DNA of 64,000 nt from Amoebidium appalachense (taxonomy: Eukaryota > Ichthyosporea): contig CAVNZM010000013.1 of assembly GCA_963693365.1 (NCBI GenBank), forward strand, positions 4,650,001 through 4,714,000, in the 5' to 3' direction. Below, piece by piece: positions 20,880 to 32,725 of this stretch. A program made the translations under genes and the position numbers. A model generated the notes under the pieces. That model was given only the letters and a program-made list of their open reading frames with translations, did not search any database and had not been told where the DNA came from. Numbering within the stretch: position 1 is the first letter of the stretch; each line of letters starts with the position of its first letter.

Positions 20880-23370
20880 TCAGCACGAAGCGTCCATCTT
20901 GCTCTTGTCTCCGTTGAGTGTTCCGGCGTTTGTGGCAATCTCGTCCCTCGATGTGTTCGTGACGTACTTGTAAGCAACAAACATGTAGAAGGGCACAGCC
21001 ACGGTGAACATGGCCCAGTTAACGAACAGCTGCACCACCCAGTTTGCGTTGTTGTCCAGCTGCCAGGCAATGGCGCCGAAACCGGACTGCACGCCCTTGT
21101 AGAAACCGGTGTAGCGGGCCGCCTGTAGGGATGGGAGGGAACAAATGATTGGTCAAGAGGTTACGGCAGGGAAAAGGGGGAAAATAGGTGGGTGTGCAGG
21201 GCCCGGGAAGGGAGGGGGGGGGGGGGGGGGGGCTGGGTAGGGAAGCAAACGTCATAAAAGGTACATTTGTGCAATGGCGGGAGGGTGAACTTTCAGAAAG
21301 GGAAGGTGGAGGAGGGGAAGGAAATTTTGGGAGGGGGAGGGGGGGGGGGGGGGGGGGGGGGGCGGAGAGAACGGGGAGGGGGGGGAGGAGGGGGGGAGGG
21401 GGGGAAGGGGGGAGGAGGAGAGCAAGAAAAAAGGGAGGAAGCAAGGACCGGGAGGACCAAGAGATGGGGGTGGTGTGAAAGCCTCGGGGGATGGGAAGAG
21501 AGAAGGGGGGAGGGAGGTTGAGGAAGAAAGGGGGGGGGGGGGAGAGGAGAGCGAAAAAAAAGGGAGGAAGCAAGGGCCGGCAGAAGAACCAAGAGAACGG
21601 GGTAGTGTAAAGCCTCGGGGGGTGGGAAGGAGAGAAGGTGGGGAGGGAGGGGTGGTTAGGGGGGGATGGGTGAGGGGGGTGAGGGGGGGAGGGTTGTGGG
21701 TGAAGGGGGGGGGGGGGGGGGGGGGGGGGTGGAAGACGGGGAAGGGGAAAAGGGGCAGTGAGGGAGGGGAGGGAGGAAGAAAGGTACCTGAGAGAGGTCG
21801 TTCGTGATGGCACCCATGATCCAGTAGGCGTAGGTCTGCAGCATGGCATCACCAATACCGTAGATGAGGAAGCAGATGATGGGGTAGAGGTAGCGTGCAC
21901 CAGACGTGATGTCGATCCTCTCCTTGGCCGCAAGCTCGGGTGTGCACGGGGCAACGGCTGCGTCGCATGCGTACCCGGGCTTGTTGTAACCACCCTCAAA
22001 CCCGAGCTGAAGATAGGCACCCATAGCCCAGCCAACGGTGAAAACAACAGCGAGAATAGCACCGCCCATCAGTGCGCGGCGCTTGCGGGAAATGGTGGGG
22101 CTATCGAGGAATTTCTGGCCGAAAAGGAAGGCACCGAGCATCTGGGAGGCCCAGTAGAGAGAAGAGTTGAGGCCACGTGCGCGGATGGTGAAGAGGGCGC
22201 CGTTGACGGCGTTGAACTGGTAGGTGTAGAAGAAGTTGGATGTGGCGAACAGGGGGGCAAGCAGGATCATGTGCTTGTCAAGGAACATAAGGGCTACGTT
22301 CTTGAACTCCTCGAAGGGGGAAGAAGCCTTTTCAAACTCAATTGCCTCTCCATCTTCACGGATGACCGTCTTGGGGTTAACAAGGAAAACGAACGCGGAG
22401 AGCGCACCAACAGCCATGATACCAGCAAAAGTGAAGTATGTTGCAGCAGAGGCGCCACCAGACTCGTCGTTAAAGTTGACAGCGAAAACGAGAATACCAC
22501 CTAGGCACCCACCGAGGTTAAAGATGACCCAGAAGATGGAGATGTAGCTGCCCTTCTTCTCCTCGGGGGCATAGGCCATCATCATGGCGCCCTGCGCCGT
22601 CCAAAAAAGACCGGCACCAGCACCCAGGAGAGCACCGGAGAGGATGGCTAGCCAGTCGTAGGAGTGGTTGTGGCCGGCAACGTACTGTGTGGGGGAGACA
22701 GTGTGTTAGTTAGGGATGGTCGTGTTTTGGGTAGGGAAGAAGGAGAGAGTAGAGAGACAAAGAAAACCTGATAAGCTCTCAAGTGTAGGGATAACCCAAA
22801 AGTGCTTTGTGTAAGTGACCAAATGAACAAAACTAATTCTTTTTGGAGATGGAAATGAAGACCAAACCTACACAAAACAGACCCTTCTTGCGTTCACAGA
22901 GATAGTGTGAAAAGTGAAAAAGCACACGGGCAATTGCAAATGGAGACAGAACCAGCCCAGAACATGAAAAGAAAGGAAACTAAACATTACAACCCTTTTG
23001 TGCCTCGATAAAATAAATGGTACAGAAATTAGGAAGAATCTACCACTCACAAAGTTTTTTTGCGTGTGTAAACGGTGAAAGGGTGAAGCAGCAAACACAC
23101 ACCTGGCCAACGGCATAAAAGCAGTAGGTGAGGCCACCGCCGCCCATCAAAATCTTGTTGCCGTAGTCGCCACAAAGGTTGAAAATCATGCCACCAAAAT
23201 AGCCGAGGATGGCGAAACAGGCGTAGAGGGCCGTGTTGGCGTTGTTTGCTGTTGTTGGGTCAGTGCTGCCTGCCCCACCGAGACCAGACATGGCGTTGAA
23301 CATGCCCGGGCACGAAAAAGCCAAAAAAGGCAATAACGATGATTTGGGTCCGTCCGTCCTTGAGCCCCAT
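20880..23370 (-). CDS. UNC-93/DUF895-like major facilitator membrane protein (one-base frame break in exon 1)
   Basis: Minus strand, three exons: 23370-23103, 22684-21788, 21122-20880, all joined in phase 0 with AG/GT sites. The product would be about 468 residues, the usual size for the family, with repeated hydrophobic segments consistent with about 11-12 membrane helices. Family hallmarks are GMFNAMSGLGG and NNANTALYACFAILGYFGG (exon 1), GAGLFWTAQGAMMMAYAPEE and NLGGCLGG (exon 2), and YAYWIMGAITND continuing as YTGFYKGVQSGFGAIAW across the last splice. UNC-93-type proteins are MFS-fold membrane proteins; the substrate here is unknown. Exon 1 is 268 bases, one more than a multiple of three. 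The start MGLKDGRTQ is in one frame and GMFNAMSG in the next, with the break at the CCCGGGC around 23306-23311. This is either a homopolymer sequencing error or a real disruption. Confidence 0.88.
21200..21760. repeat. G-rich intron with a repeated GGAGGAAGCAAGG segment
   Basis: The intron between UNC-93 exons 2 and 3 is G-runs on the plus strand, so C-rich in the transcript. A segment of about 120 bases is duplicated: AAAAAAGGGAGGAAGCAAGG at about 21427 and 21555, both followed by accaagaga-like sequence and AGCCTCGGGGG. Confidence 0.75.
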
Positions 23371-24140
23371 GTTGAAGTTTGTTGAAGAAAAACAGGGTTT
23401 TGATGTGGGGTCTTGAGGGAGTATAAAAAGCGACAGGTGTCGTTGGGAAGAGCGAGGAAAATTTGCTGTTTTGAAACAGTGCGCTGTGGCAACTGAGGAA
23501 GTGAAGGCGACGGTGCTTTTTTATATCATGGTTTGCCGCCAGTTCGTCCTGCGCAACCAATCGGAAATGCGCCTGCTTTTTTTTCCCGCGTTCTTGTCTA
23601 CAACCAATCGGATTTCGGCATTTGAGTTGGTATCAGAAGGGGGTTGAAAAGATTGCAGCACATGAACACAACCAGTGCCGCCGTTTCGCAAATATCACCA
23701 AGAAAACCAAATAAAAAGGCCGTATTACAGTGATTAATTGTGATGTTTGTGTGTTTAGCCATCATTTTTGGGAGTCCAAGTTCTTTTTTTACGGTTTTTA
23801 AAAGCAGCACTGGTCTAACCATGCGCCATTCCAGAGGCCCCGGCACATGTAAGCCACTCACCAATCAATTCGTTCGAATGTCAAATATTGATCTGATCAT
23901 GATCTGGCTCTTTCCAGACCCCCATTTCTAGGCGTTCTCAGTTCAGTGGAATGCCTCAAGAGGGATTCGAAAGAAAATAAAAATTATTACTATTGTATAT
24001 GCTACTTCAGTGCATGTTCTGTGCGACCTCCTTGTTTAGAAAGCTTTGTTTTTGCGTCTTTTATGATCAGTATGATTTACCTCGACCAATCATTGAAAAC
24101 GAGTATCAGGAGGTAGATGAACCAATCACCGCGTGGCACG
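23371..24140. promoter_or_regulatory. Upstream region of the UNC-93-like gene with repeated CCAAT motifs
   Basis: AACCAATCGG occurs at about 23556 and 23603, and further CCAAT sites lie at about 23864, 24085 and 24122. On the minus strand GATATAAAAAAGC (about 23515-23528) is a possible TATA box about 150 bases before the ATG. Motif matches only; no other evidence. Confidence 0.35.
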
Positions 24141-25675
24141 ATTGTTACCCCCGGGGCCTAGCTTGCCAGTTCCTGTGCAAAAATGTGTCATCAGCTAATA
24201 CAAAACCTTTAAGTATGCTGTAAGTCTTTTTTTATTTATAAAAGAGGGTGTTTTTGGTGTTTATAAAGGCAACAATAATAAAAATATAGCCAAGCCTATA
24301 GACCAATTTAGATTTACTAATTGAAAATCTCAATGTGTTTGCTTCGCTCTATGGAGATCCAGCCAGCCGAACTGGCGAATGAAGGGCTGAGTGATCGGCG
24401 GTCATATACCAAATCCTGCTTATAATGCTTAAAATCAATAATTTGAATAAAAAAGGGGTTTTGCTCCCTAATAAATAGCTTGATAAACAAAGCGACAAGC
24501 AATTCTTGTATAAGCAACATGGGTTGTCCGGCGCCTATTTCGTAGCGAAAACAGGCAAAGACCATAATTTCATCATAGACGATCGACCTCGAGGCAAGGT
24601 GGTAAGAGGCTATACAAAACGGGTTTTGATGATTTTAGCGATGTAGGCGTTGTCGGAGCACCCCGATTGCTTATCTCTTTTTTGCGCGCCTTTTTATTTC
24701 CTAAAACTTTTTCTTATGGACGAAAACAAACTTCCTAAGGGCGGCTACTTGGTCTTCGGGGAGCTTTCCAAGTGACTGCCGGCTGACATATACTAATCCG
24801 TCTCAGCAGATCAGCCTAAGTCTACGATCGAGATCGGGGGGGGGGGGGGGGGGGGGGGGGGGGTGGCCCGGGTCCACAGATCATCAAGATCAAGTCCGAG
24901 GCCTCAAGATAGCTGTACAGCTGCGTGCATCTTGCCTCTGCCGGCGCAGGGCATTGGACCACGTCAGCCGGGACAGCCGTCCAATAGAATTCTAATTAGT
25001 GTGTAGGATAGATCGTAGGAGGACTTAGGAATGTGATTGTTCGGGCAGAAGCCCTTTTGTAAGTATTGGCAAGGTTTGATAGTATATGTTGCCAAACGTA
25101 TTTATATATTTCGATGTAGAGGAAAGGGGGGAGGGAGGGGGGGGGAGGATAGTATGAAATGTAGATTTAGACTCTGCGGTGCCACTAGGGGGAGGGTGAG
25201 GGGTGAGACATGGATAAATATATTAGTTGAGTAGATCGACTTAGCTCGTGCAGGCACACGATAAAAGTAGATCGGAATGTTTGGAATGTGGCATCGTAGG
25301 GGGGCCAGGTGATGATGATCTTTGAGGGCACGGCCTTGATGGCCTGAGTTGTGACTTAGCCTCATTCCGTACGGATCTAAGTTTTGCCCGTCGGAGCCTG
25401 GTCTGAATAAACTTTACCGTTTTTCCGTATACGTTCGTTCCTTTTCGTGTGTGTACACTTAGTAGAGTGCCGCGTCTCTAGTACATATACATTAGGATAC
25501 GACAAGCTACACCTTTCTTTTAGTGCGGTTTTTCGCGCTAGGATAACGCGGTGACAGTTCCTTCTGGGCTGTTGCTACACGGTGTGACCTCAAACACACA
25601 AAAAAAACAAAAAAAAACAAAAAAAACACAAAAAAACATAAACACAACCACACGAGTTCGGGCACACACCACACA
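24141..25675. other. Spacer and probable 5' untranslated/LTR part of the gypsy-like element
   Basis: Unique sequence with a G-run at about 24837-24863. AATAAA at about 25406 and GT-rich sequence precede the gag start. An LTR may lie somewhere in about 24.7-25.5 kb, but I could not find a matching direct repeat downstream of pol nor a convincing tRNA primer-binding site, so no boundaries are given. Confidence 0.35.
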
Positions 25676-26931
25676 ATGACTAAGTTTAACGTAGACATGT
25701 TCTACGCATTGGCAGCGGAGGATAGCTCCCTGCACACACAGGTACCACAGGTTCATACACTAGACGTTAGACAGACCACAGCTTTCAGTTTTACACTCAA
25801 ACACGACTCGGAAATACCTAGGTGGCTTAGGACACTCCTAGCTAACAAACCCACACTAGTGTTAGACACAAAGAAGGCCCCCACTGTGGCGGCCTCGTGC
25901 CTAATGATCAAGCAGTGCATCGACCATAAGATTATGGCCGACCTATGCACCCTGATGGAGGAGCACCCGTACCGGGCCGAGCAGGCCCCCCAGGTGACGG
26001 CTCGTATATACGAGCAGCAGTACGACGAGGGAAGGGACGAGATGGTGTCCCGGACGCTCGGCCAGAAACGTCTGGCCGCACGGTTCATCCATCCCCGACG
26101 ACGAGGACGAGAACAGCACCGACGACGTGGACGGGGAGCTCGAGGCCTTCACACGGCCGGAAAACGAGCTCGAGTATACGGCCCGGCTCGTCGGCCGATA
26201 CCTGACGGCCGACCGGCGCCGTACCTTCCGGGCCCAACTCAGAGAATGGAAGAGTTAGCTGGTGACGTGAGTGATAGGGAAAAATTCGAGTTTGCTCGTA
26301 AGGCTCTCTCTGTAAACACAGACACTGCACGCATGTTTGGGGAGCATGATGATGTAGATGAGGTGGTGTTGCATGTTAAACGTCACTTGCTTGCCATGCA
26401 CGAGGTGAAGTTCAATAAGAGGGATAAAAAGGAGGTGATGGAAGTAGACAAGAAAAAGAAGGAGAGTGGACAGAAGGGGGAAAAAGAGAAAAAGAGGGTG
26501 AACAGCCAGATGCACTCACCATGTTGGTCAAGCAGGTTGCCGAGCTCTCCCAGGCCGTCTTTTCTGGCCGAGGGGGCTTCGGCTTCCGGGGTGGCCGTGG
26601 CGGCGACCGGGGTGGACACGGCGATCGTGGCCGAGGGGGACGTGGAGGACAACAGCAGCAGTTCACCGAGAGGTTTGCCCCTTATCTTGCTCGTGGTGGT
26701 GGGCAGGGTAGAGGGAGGGGTGGAAATGGTGGTGAGAGAGGCCGAGGGGGGCAGGGCGGAAGGGGGGGCCGTGGTGCACACGGTGGGCCCCCCCAGCATG
26801 ACCGGGCTCCCGGTTATGCTTTGCGCCAAGGTTTTGAAGTCCCCCCTGGCCCCTTCTTTGGTGCATGTTACTTTTGTGGCCGGCAAGGGCACTCTGCTGC
26901 ATATTGCCGTAGTTACAAGAGCTATTGAGTT
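25676..26931 (+). pseudogene. Ty3/gypsy-type gag, frame-broken, with CCHC zinc knuckle
   Basis: Starts ATG 25676 (MTKFNVDMFYAL). The reading frame must shift to stay protein-like. About 26087-26245 reads as an acidic segment (IPDDEDENSTDDVDGELEAF) in one frame. The flanking sequence before it, and after it from ELAGDVSDREKFEF, reads in another. A further shift occurs in the A/G-rich stretch at about 26460-26500. The last part is an RGG-rich region followed by a knuckle CYFCGRQGHSAAYC at 26866-26907. This is the capsid/nucleocapsid precursor of an LTR retrotransposon. The breaks indicate decay or homopolymer errors. Confidence 0.8.
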
Positions 26932-28600
26932 CCGGGGGAGGGGGAAGCTGAGGTCACTGAGGGAGGGGGGGGGGACAGTATCGGTCCCCCCCAGGTTGCA
27001 GAGAACCTTCACCCTCCCCCACCCCAGGTTAAGCTTCCCTTTGCCCCCTCACCGCCCCGATACGTGTGGGAGCCGGGCATCGTCGTGGGTCCTCAAGACA
27101 GCGTCGAGGTGGTATGGCATGAATGTTTGTGGGGTGACTCTACCAAAGGTATGAATGGTGTGAATGTTTTGTGGTTGGGGGAGGTTCCCCAGCCACAAGT
27201 GGATGGTCTCAGTGTTTCTTGTCCCAACCCGGTGTTTATTCTAACCACACCGGAGGGGGTTTCTGTGCCATTGTTCCCGGGACACACACGAGTAAAGGGG
27301 GAAGGGGGGGGAAGGCACAGACACGTAGAAACACACCACCACAACAACATACGACGGTTGCAGACACACCTACACCCACACACACACCCACACATACACC
27401 AAACACAAACACACCACCCACCCACACATCACACACACACACTCCACCACCACCCACATCACATACACACCCCACCCCACCCGTGCAGGCACCACAGGTA
27501 GGTATGTTGCACGTAGGTATCGAGGGTGTGAGTCTTCGTGGGCAGGGATTGGGTGTGAGTGATGATGTGTTGCTTGAATTGGAGGAGGATTTAGTTGGTT
27601 TTAGCCGGCATTATATCGACGTATGGTTAGCTGATGGTAAGTTGAAGGCTGTTGCTTTGCTCGATGGAGGGGCTCAGGTTAATTGTGTGCATGCTTCGTT
27701 TATTCGTCGTTTTAATCAGGCCGGGGGGGGAATTCCTATTTTAGATGCTTCTAGCACAGCCTTAGGTAGTGCTAATAATAGTATGTCTGTGGAAGGTGTT
27801 TGTGTGTTGCCGTGTGAGATAGGTGGCCAGGCTATGCATATTGCTTGTTATGTGGTTAAGGATTTAGCTCAAAGTGTTTTGTTGGGAGCCCCATTTTTCC
27901 GTAGACATGTGAATGCTTTGTTTGAACGTACGAATGTTTTAGAATTGCAGTCCGGCGTTAAAATTAAAACCCATGATGGGCTCGACGGTTATCAGTCTGG
28001 TGCTAGAACGGTAGCTGAAGTAGTAATCGAGCCTTATCAGTGCCAAACGGTACGTGTCCGGGCCGGCAATCATGTTAGGATAGGGGATTTAGGGGTCTTT
28101 ACTCCGAAAACCCCATTTCAGGAGGTGGCCCAATGGACCCTTAGTAGGGTATGGCCGGATAAGACAATAGAAATAGAATTAGTGAATCCGGGCATCGAGC
28201 CTATAGTGATTAGGTCAGGTGTTTCCGTCGGTAGTTTCACTAATGAGATTGGTAGTATAGAGGTCTCTCTTATTACCCAAAAGGAGGATGCCGGCTCGAA
28301 GGGTGACTCAGGAGGAGGGGGAACAACTTTATTTAACGTTAGCCACCAAAATCTCACCCGACACGATGGGGGGGGGGACCGGGACAGCACCGGTCCCACT
28401 CCCCCGACCCCCAAGAGGAAGGAGGGTCACCCCGGGTGTGAGAATGTGCAGGCAGGGGGGGAGGGTATTGGTCTAACCCGTGGATCTGACGGGTTAACCA
28501 ACACCGGGGGGGGCAGGGTGGCCACAGACCTGGCCCCCCACATACATGCACTAACTCATCAGGAATTGCCCGGGGGCATTGGTGTGCCGGGGGGAGGGGG
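26932..28600 (+). pseudogene. Aspartic protease region of the gypsy-like pol
   Basis: About 27520-28300 encodes a retropepsin-like domain: DVWLADGKLKAVALLDGGAQ with a DGG active site in place of the usual DTG/DSG, then a flap-like stretch and QSVLLGAPFFRRHVNALFE (the LLG-x-x-F-F motif). Before it, about 27060-27290 is another open segment (YVWEPGIVV...LTTPEGVSVPLF) of unknown role. Between them 27310-27490 is a CA-rich stretch coding only Thr-His-Pro repeats, probably a microsatellite that expanded inside the element. Confidence 0.7.
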
Positions 28601-30292
28601 GGGGTGCTAAGGGTGACCGCCTATATCCGGAGGTACCTCAACCTCACCCCGAGCAGCACCGATGTAATACAGGAGGTGAAATGTTAAGTGGCACTCCGGT
28701 GAATAAGGATGCATCCACTTGTGATGGGGGTAACCCGGAGTTAGTATTGCCGTTTGGTATGAAGGAGGGGGATTGGACGGTAGAACAGAAAAAATTGCTA
28801 GCTAAGTTATTTGATAGGACTCGGTTTGCATTTCTGGCCGATGATAACGAAGTAGGCTTCGTTAAAGGGTTTGAAATGCAGATCGACACAGGTGATAATA
28901 GGCCGGTAGTGATGCCTAGCTATAGAATGGAGCAGTATAAATTGTCGGATGCGCTAATAATAGTGAGTGATATGTTAAAAAAGGGTCATGTGGAGCATAG
29001 TTCGAGTCCGTGGAGAAGTCCGGTGCTATTGGTTAAGAAGCCCGACGGGTCTTGGCGTCTAGTGAACGATTACAGGGCTCTGAATCGGATCACTAAGGCA
29101 GACCAATGGCCTCTCCCTAACATAGACGAGCAGCTTTCACAGCTGCACGGCTATACTCACTTTGCTAAACTTGATTTAAAAGCAGCTTTTTGGCAGATAA
29201 GGTTGGAGGAGAGCAGCAAGGAGAAGACTGCCTTTGCACTGGGTGACCAGCTGTTCCAGTACAAGGTGGTGCCGATGGGTTTGCTCTCCTCTCCAGCTAT
29301 GTTGTGCCGGGTAATGTATAAAATTCTCCACGGTCCCTCATTTGGATGTATGCCACCCTTATTTGGATGATGTTTTAATTAAAGGTAGGTCATTTGAGGA
29401 GCTAGTTAATAATTGTGAAAAAGTATTTTTAGCTTTGGGTGAGTCTGGTCTTCGCATTAGCGGTAGCAAGACTGTGATTGGTGTGCCGGAGGTTAAGTTT
29501 TTAGGTCATATTGTGTCTAGTAATGGTCTTTCCCCTGATCCGGAGAAAATCCGGGCCATAGTTGAGTGGCCCCGTCCTCAGACTGTCACTCAACTAAGGC
29601 AATTTTTAGGTTTAACTAATTATCTTCGTCGTTATATTAAGGATTATAGTATGCTTGCTTTGCCGTTAACTAGTCAGACGGGAGGGGAGAAGAAGAATAG
29701 AATAGATTGGAATGTTGATGCTGTTTCTGCTTTCGAAAAGCTTAAGTTAGCTTTGCAGTCTTCGAGTATGCTTGTTCATCCTGATTTTTCGGCCGGGGGG
29801 GATGTTTAAAGTTCGGTGTGATGCAAGTAAGGTTGCTGAGGGGGCCGTGTTATATCAAGTGCAGGAGGGGCAGGATAGAGTGATTGCTTATGCTAGTCGT
29901 TCATTTAGTAAAAGTGAACGTAGATATAGCAATCCGGAGAGAGAGTCCCATGCTATCTTTTGGGCCGTCTCACAGGCATGGAGGTATATACTCGCAGGCA
30001 GGACGTTTGAGGTCTACACCGACCACAAGCCCTGCCTAGCCATGGCCGGCACCACTCGTCTGGTGAACGAGAGGATGCAGAAGTGGGCCGCGGCTCTCGG
30101 TGAGTTTTCCTATAAATTGTTTTATGCCAAGGGTGAAACAATGGTTGACTGTGATGCTCTCTCTCGTGCTGCTTATATTTTGTTTGAAGAAGAGAAGGAG
30201 GGGGAGTCCTTAGCCTCCAGTCGTATGGCAATTACTGGGTTTGCTTGCATGCATTCTGTAATTGTGTTTTTCTGTGTGTCCTGCCACAACTA
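28601..30292 (+). pseudogene. Reverse transcriptase and RNase H of a Ty3/gypsy-type element, frame-broken
   Basis: Catalyses cDNA synthesis in retrotransposition. RT motifs in order: SSPWRSPVLLVKKPDGSWR, DYRALNRITKADQWPLPNID, FAKLDLKAAFWQI (first catalytic Asp), FQYKVVPMGLLSSPAM, then YLDD at 29360-29371, then VKFLGHIVSSNGLSPDPEKI and LRQFLGLTNYLRRYI. RNase H follows (VRCDASKVAEGAV, YASRSFSKSERRYSNPERES, VYTDHKPCLAM, VDCDALSRA). Frame changes occur between 29330 and 29350 and at the G-run near 29800. The frame stops at 30291-30293 and no integrase follows, so the element is 3'-truncated or its integrase is lost. AATAAA at about 30681 followed by an A-rich stretch may mark its 3' end. Confidence 0.88.
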
Positions 30293-30299
30293 GGCCACC

Positions 30300-32330
30300 T
30301 TATCAGAGAGCTAGATGCAGTTTCTCCGGGTTATCTAGGGGCCGGGCCCGTTGGGATTGTTTTTTAGCTCAGATTTGGTCTGCATCATGCTCTTTTAGAG
30401 GCTGACTTGCTTGACATGTGCCTCGGTAGGTTTTCAGGGGGACCTGTTGGGAAGGAGCAGTAATGATGTCTTCTTGCGGAGTGTGGTCTGGTCAACATCG
30501 ATGCATATGACTAGTTGGAGCAAACTAGTTTCACGCATACACGTACACTTAAGGTTTTGCCCGCTGGTGTCCTTTGTCACTACTAATCGCTTTATTTTTA
30601 TTTCGTAGCTTTGGCTTTTTCAGTTCTATAATAATTGGTGGTTATGTAACCTGTGGCTGCACGTTGCCTTCATAAACGGATCAATAAACCCGAGTCAAAA
30701 GAAAAAAAGAAAAAACTTTCTAAGTAAAATCGGGGCCTAACTGCTTTTGAGAGGCTGTCGGTCTGAGATTTTGGCCTGTCACCACCTGAGTGGCCCTTAC
30801 CTTGGCCCTTACTTTTTGCGCAACCAATCACAAGATTCGAATTGTTCCGGTGAGCCATATAAGGTTAGACAGAATTTGAAAACAAACATTTCTAAACCGG
30901 TCTATAACTCCTTAATGACATACACAAGCATACCACATGATACCAGGCCAAAGTAGCTAGGATGTGATTGGCTCGGCGTGAACCGTCGGTGGCTCGAATC
31001 ACCTTCCAAAAAAAGAAAATACTTGTTTCTGTAGCCAATCGGGATTCGTTACTTTGGAATGCAGGTGAGCCACGATCTTGGCGCACTTTTGAAGCCTTTG
31101 CCACGTGTGAGCCCCGATTCCAGGTGACCACAGGGTTCTTCTCCCGTCACAAAAAAGACTGCTTTACCCTCATCATATACATATATAATTCAGGGATGTA
31201 TGCAAGTCCTTAGTCCTACATAACAAATATGGTGCCTGAATGATGCAGGCGTATGCTATATATCATCATGGTCAGTCGATGTGCATGCACCAATCTGTAT
31301 GCGCACGTGGGGCGTACACGTTCGAATCCCCACGGCGTACTGCACACGTACGTACAGTGTTGGCCAAGCTTGTAAGTGTATCCCAAAAGTTCTTTAAGCA
31401 AAATTCGGGTTTTTTTTTTGTATTAGTTCTTGAGCTCATGCTGGCAGGTGTTTTTCGTGAACACGGCTGGTATGCGGACTCCAGGCGAATGTTCCAACAG
31501 AGATGATGCATACATAATAAATCATGTGCGCATGCGATGTTTCTCACGTGTGTCGTTCGCTATCCGGGTGACACGTGAGATATGGCTATCACGAAAAGTC
31601 GTAGAATGGACGGTGAATGTGAGCTTATTCATTAAAAAACTCTTGAGTTAAAGGAATTGGGAGTGTATTATGTTAGAAGCTGTCTACAAAAACCACTAGC
31701 TTACGAAACGAGCCGAAGTGACAGCTCTTCCTCAGTTGGAAGTGATCACACGTCTGACGTCTGTTGCCTGATAGTGCACTGAATGGGATACGCCATGATC
31801 ATAAACCGCAGATCCACAAAACGAGGAACATAAAAAAAGCGCTTGGCTACAAACGTCCATGGGAAAGTAACAAAGAGCAATATGCCACATAAAACAGGGC
31901 TAAAGGCACTCGAAGTTTCGAGTCACGTCGAGTCTCACGTGTGTGCCGGCACGTGCAACTTAGATCATCCTTCGGTATTCCATGCATATAGGCTGGTGCA
32001 GCTGTAGTCAGTATTACCGCGAACGGCAAAAACGAGTCACCGACAGTGAGCCTTGCTCTGTTTAACAATGCATAAATAGGTTAGAATGTCTGTTATTGAA
32101 GGGATACTGCCAGTAATTGCGGTGGCTAGCCTTGCTAGAGACCTCGTTTTACATCACCAACGTTCGTCCCTGGCATTCCCCACATATCTGAACACATAGT
32201 GAGTGTTAAAATTTGTCCTTGTCTATGCAGTACTCGTGGTGCCTGCATGTCACCAAGTTGTTTGTACATGTACATTTGATTGTTTTTATTAATGCATATA
32301 TCGGAGTCCAGTATTGTTTCAATGATTATT
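30300..32330. other. Gene-poor spacer
   Basis: Unique sequence of balanced composition. CCAAT motifs recur at about 30821 and 31034. A short inverted pair GTGGGG...CCCCAC flanks CGTTCGAA at about 31306-31330; it resembles a tRNA T-arm but no cloverleaf can be drawn. No ORF shows a known domain. Confidence 0.5.
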
Positions 32331-32332
32331 AT

Positions 32333-32334
<2 letters not shown>

Positions 32335-32375
<41 letters not shown>

Positions 32376-32408
32376 CGTAAACCCCATATATATATATATA
32401 TATATATA
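32335..32408. repeat. Two (TA)n tracts separated by AGCGTAAACCCC
   Basis: (TA)n covers 32335-32372 and 32386-32408. This dinucleotide is otherwise rare in the window. Confidence 0.95.
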
Positions 32409-32671
32409 CAGTCTGAGCTTGTGATCATGCACCGTGTAGGGTTCCTCGTCCTCTGTCTTACCTGTGCAGCCCAAATTCATGTGCCAATTTTAACTGAGCA
32501 TGTACACAAAATGACTTGTATGACACCGACCTTCTTTTTAACAGTGAATTGTTCACGTGCATGCGCCGGCATGCGTACTGTTGTAAAAATGTGCCCTCCG
32601 CGGCTTTCGCTGTACCATTGGCTAGCTGATAGCCAATAAATGATGCGAAATGCTCTGATTGGCTAATTTCC

Positions 32672-32725
32672 TATATCGTATTTACGAAAATCACCTCCGG
32701 AGGTGATTTTCGTAAATACGATATA
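32672..32725. repeat. 54-bp perfect palindrome
   Basis: Perfect two-fold symmetry about 32698/32699, with the centre ACCTCCGGAGGT and outer arms TATATCGTATTTACG. The arm sequence CGTATTTA recurs nearby at about 32739, 32795 and 32833, so this may be part of a small non-autonomous transposon. No spacer separates the arms. Confidence 0.95.

Noticed and set aside
23615-23640. Retroviral-type primer-binding site (TTGGTATCAGA) upstream of the UNC-93-like gene
   Set aside because: It resembles an initiator-tRNA primer site, but no LTR or retroelement coding sequence is adjacent; the gypsy-like gag starts 2 kb away.
31295-31335. tRNA-like T-arm (ACGTTCGAATCCCC)
   Set aside because: The pairing around it leaves a 14-base loop and no acceptor, D or anticodon stems can be drawn upstream.
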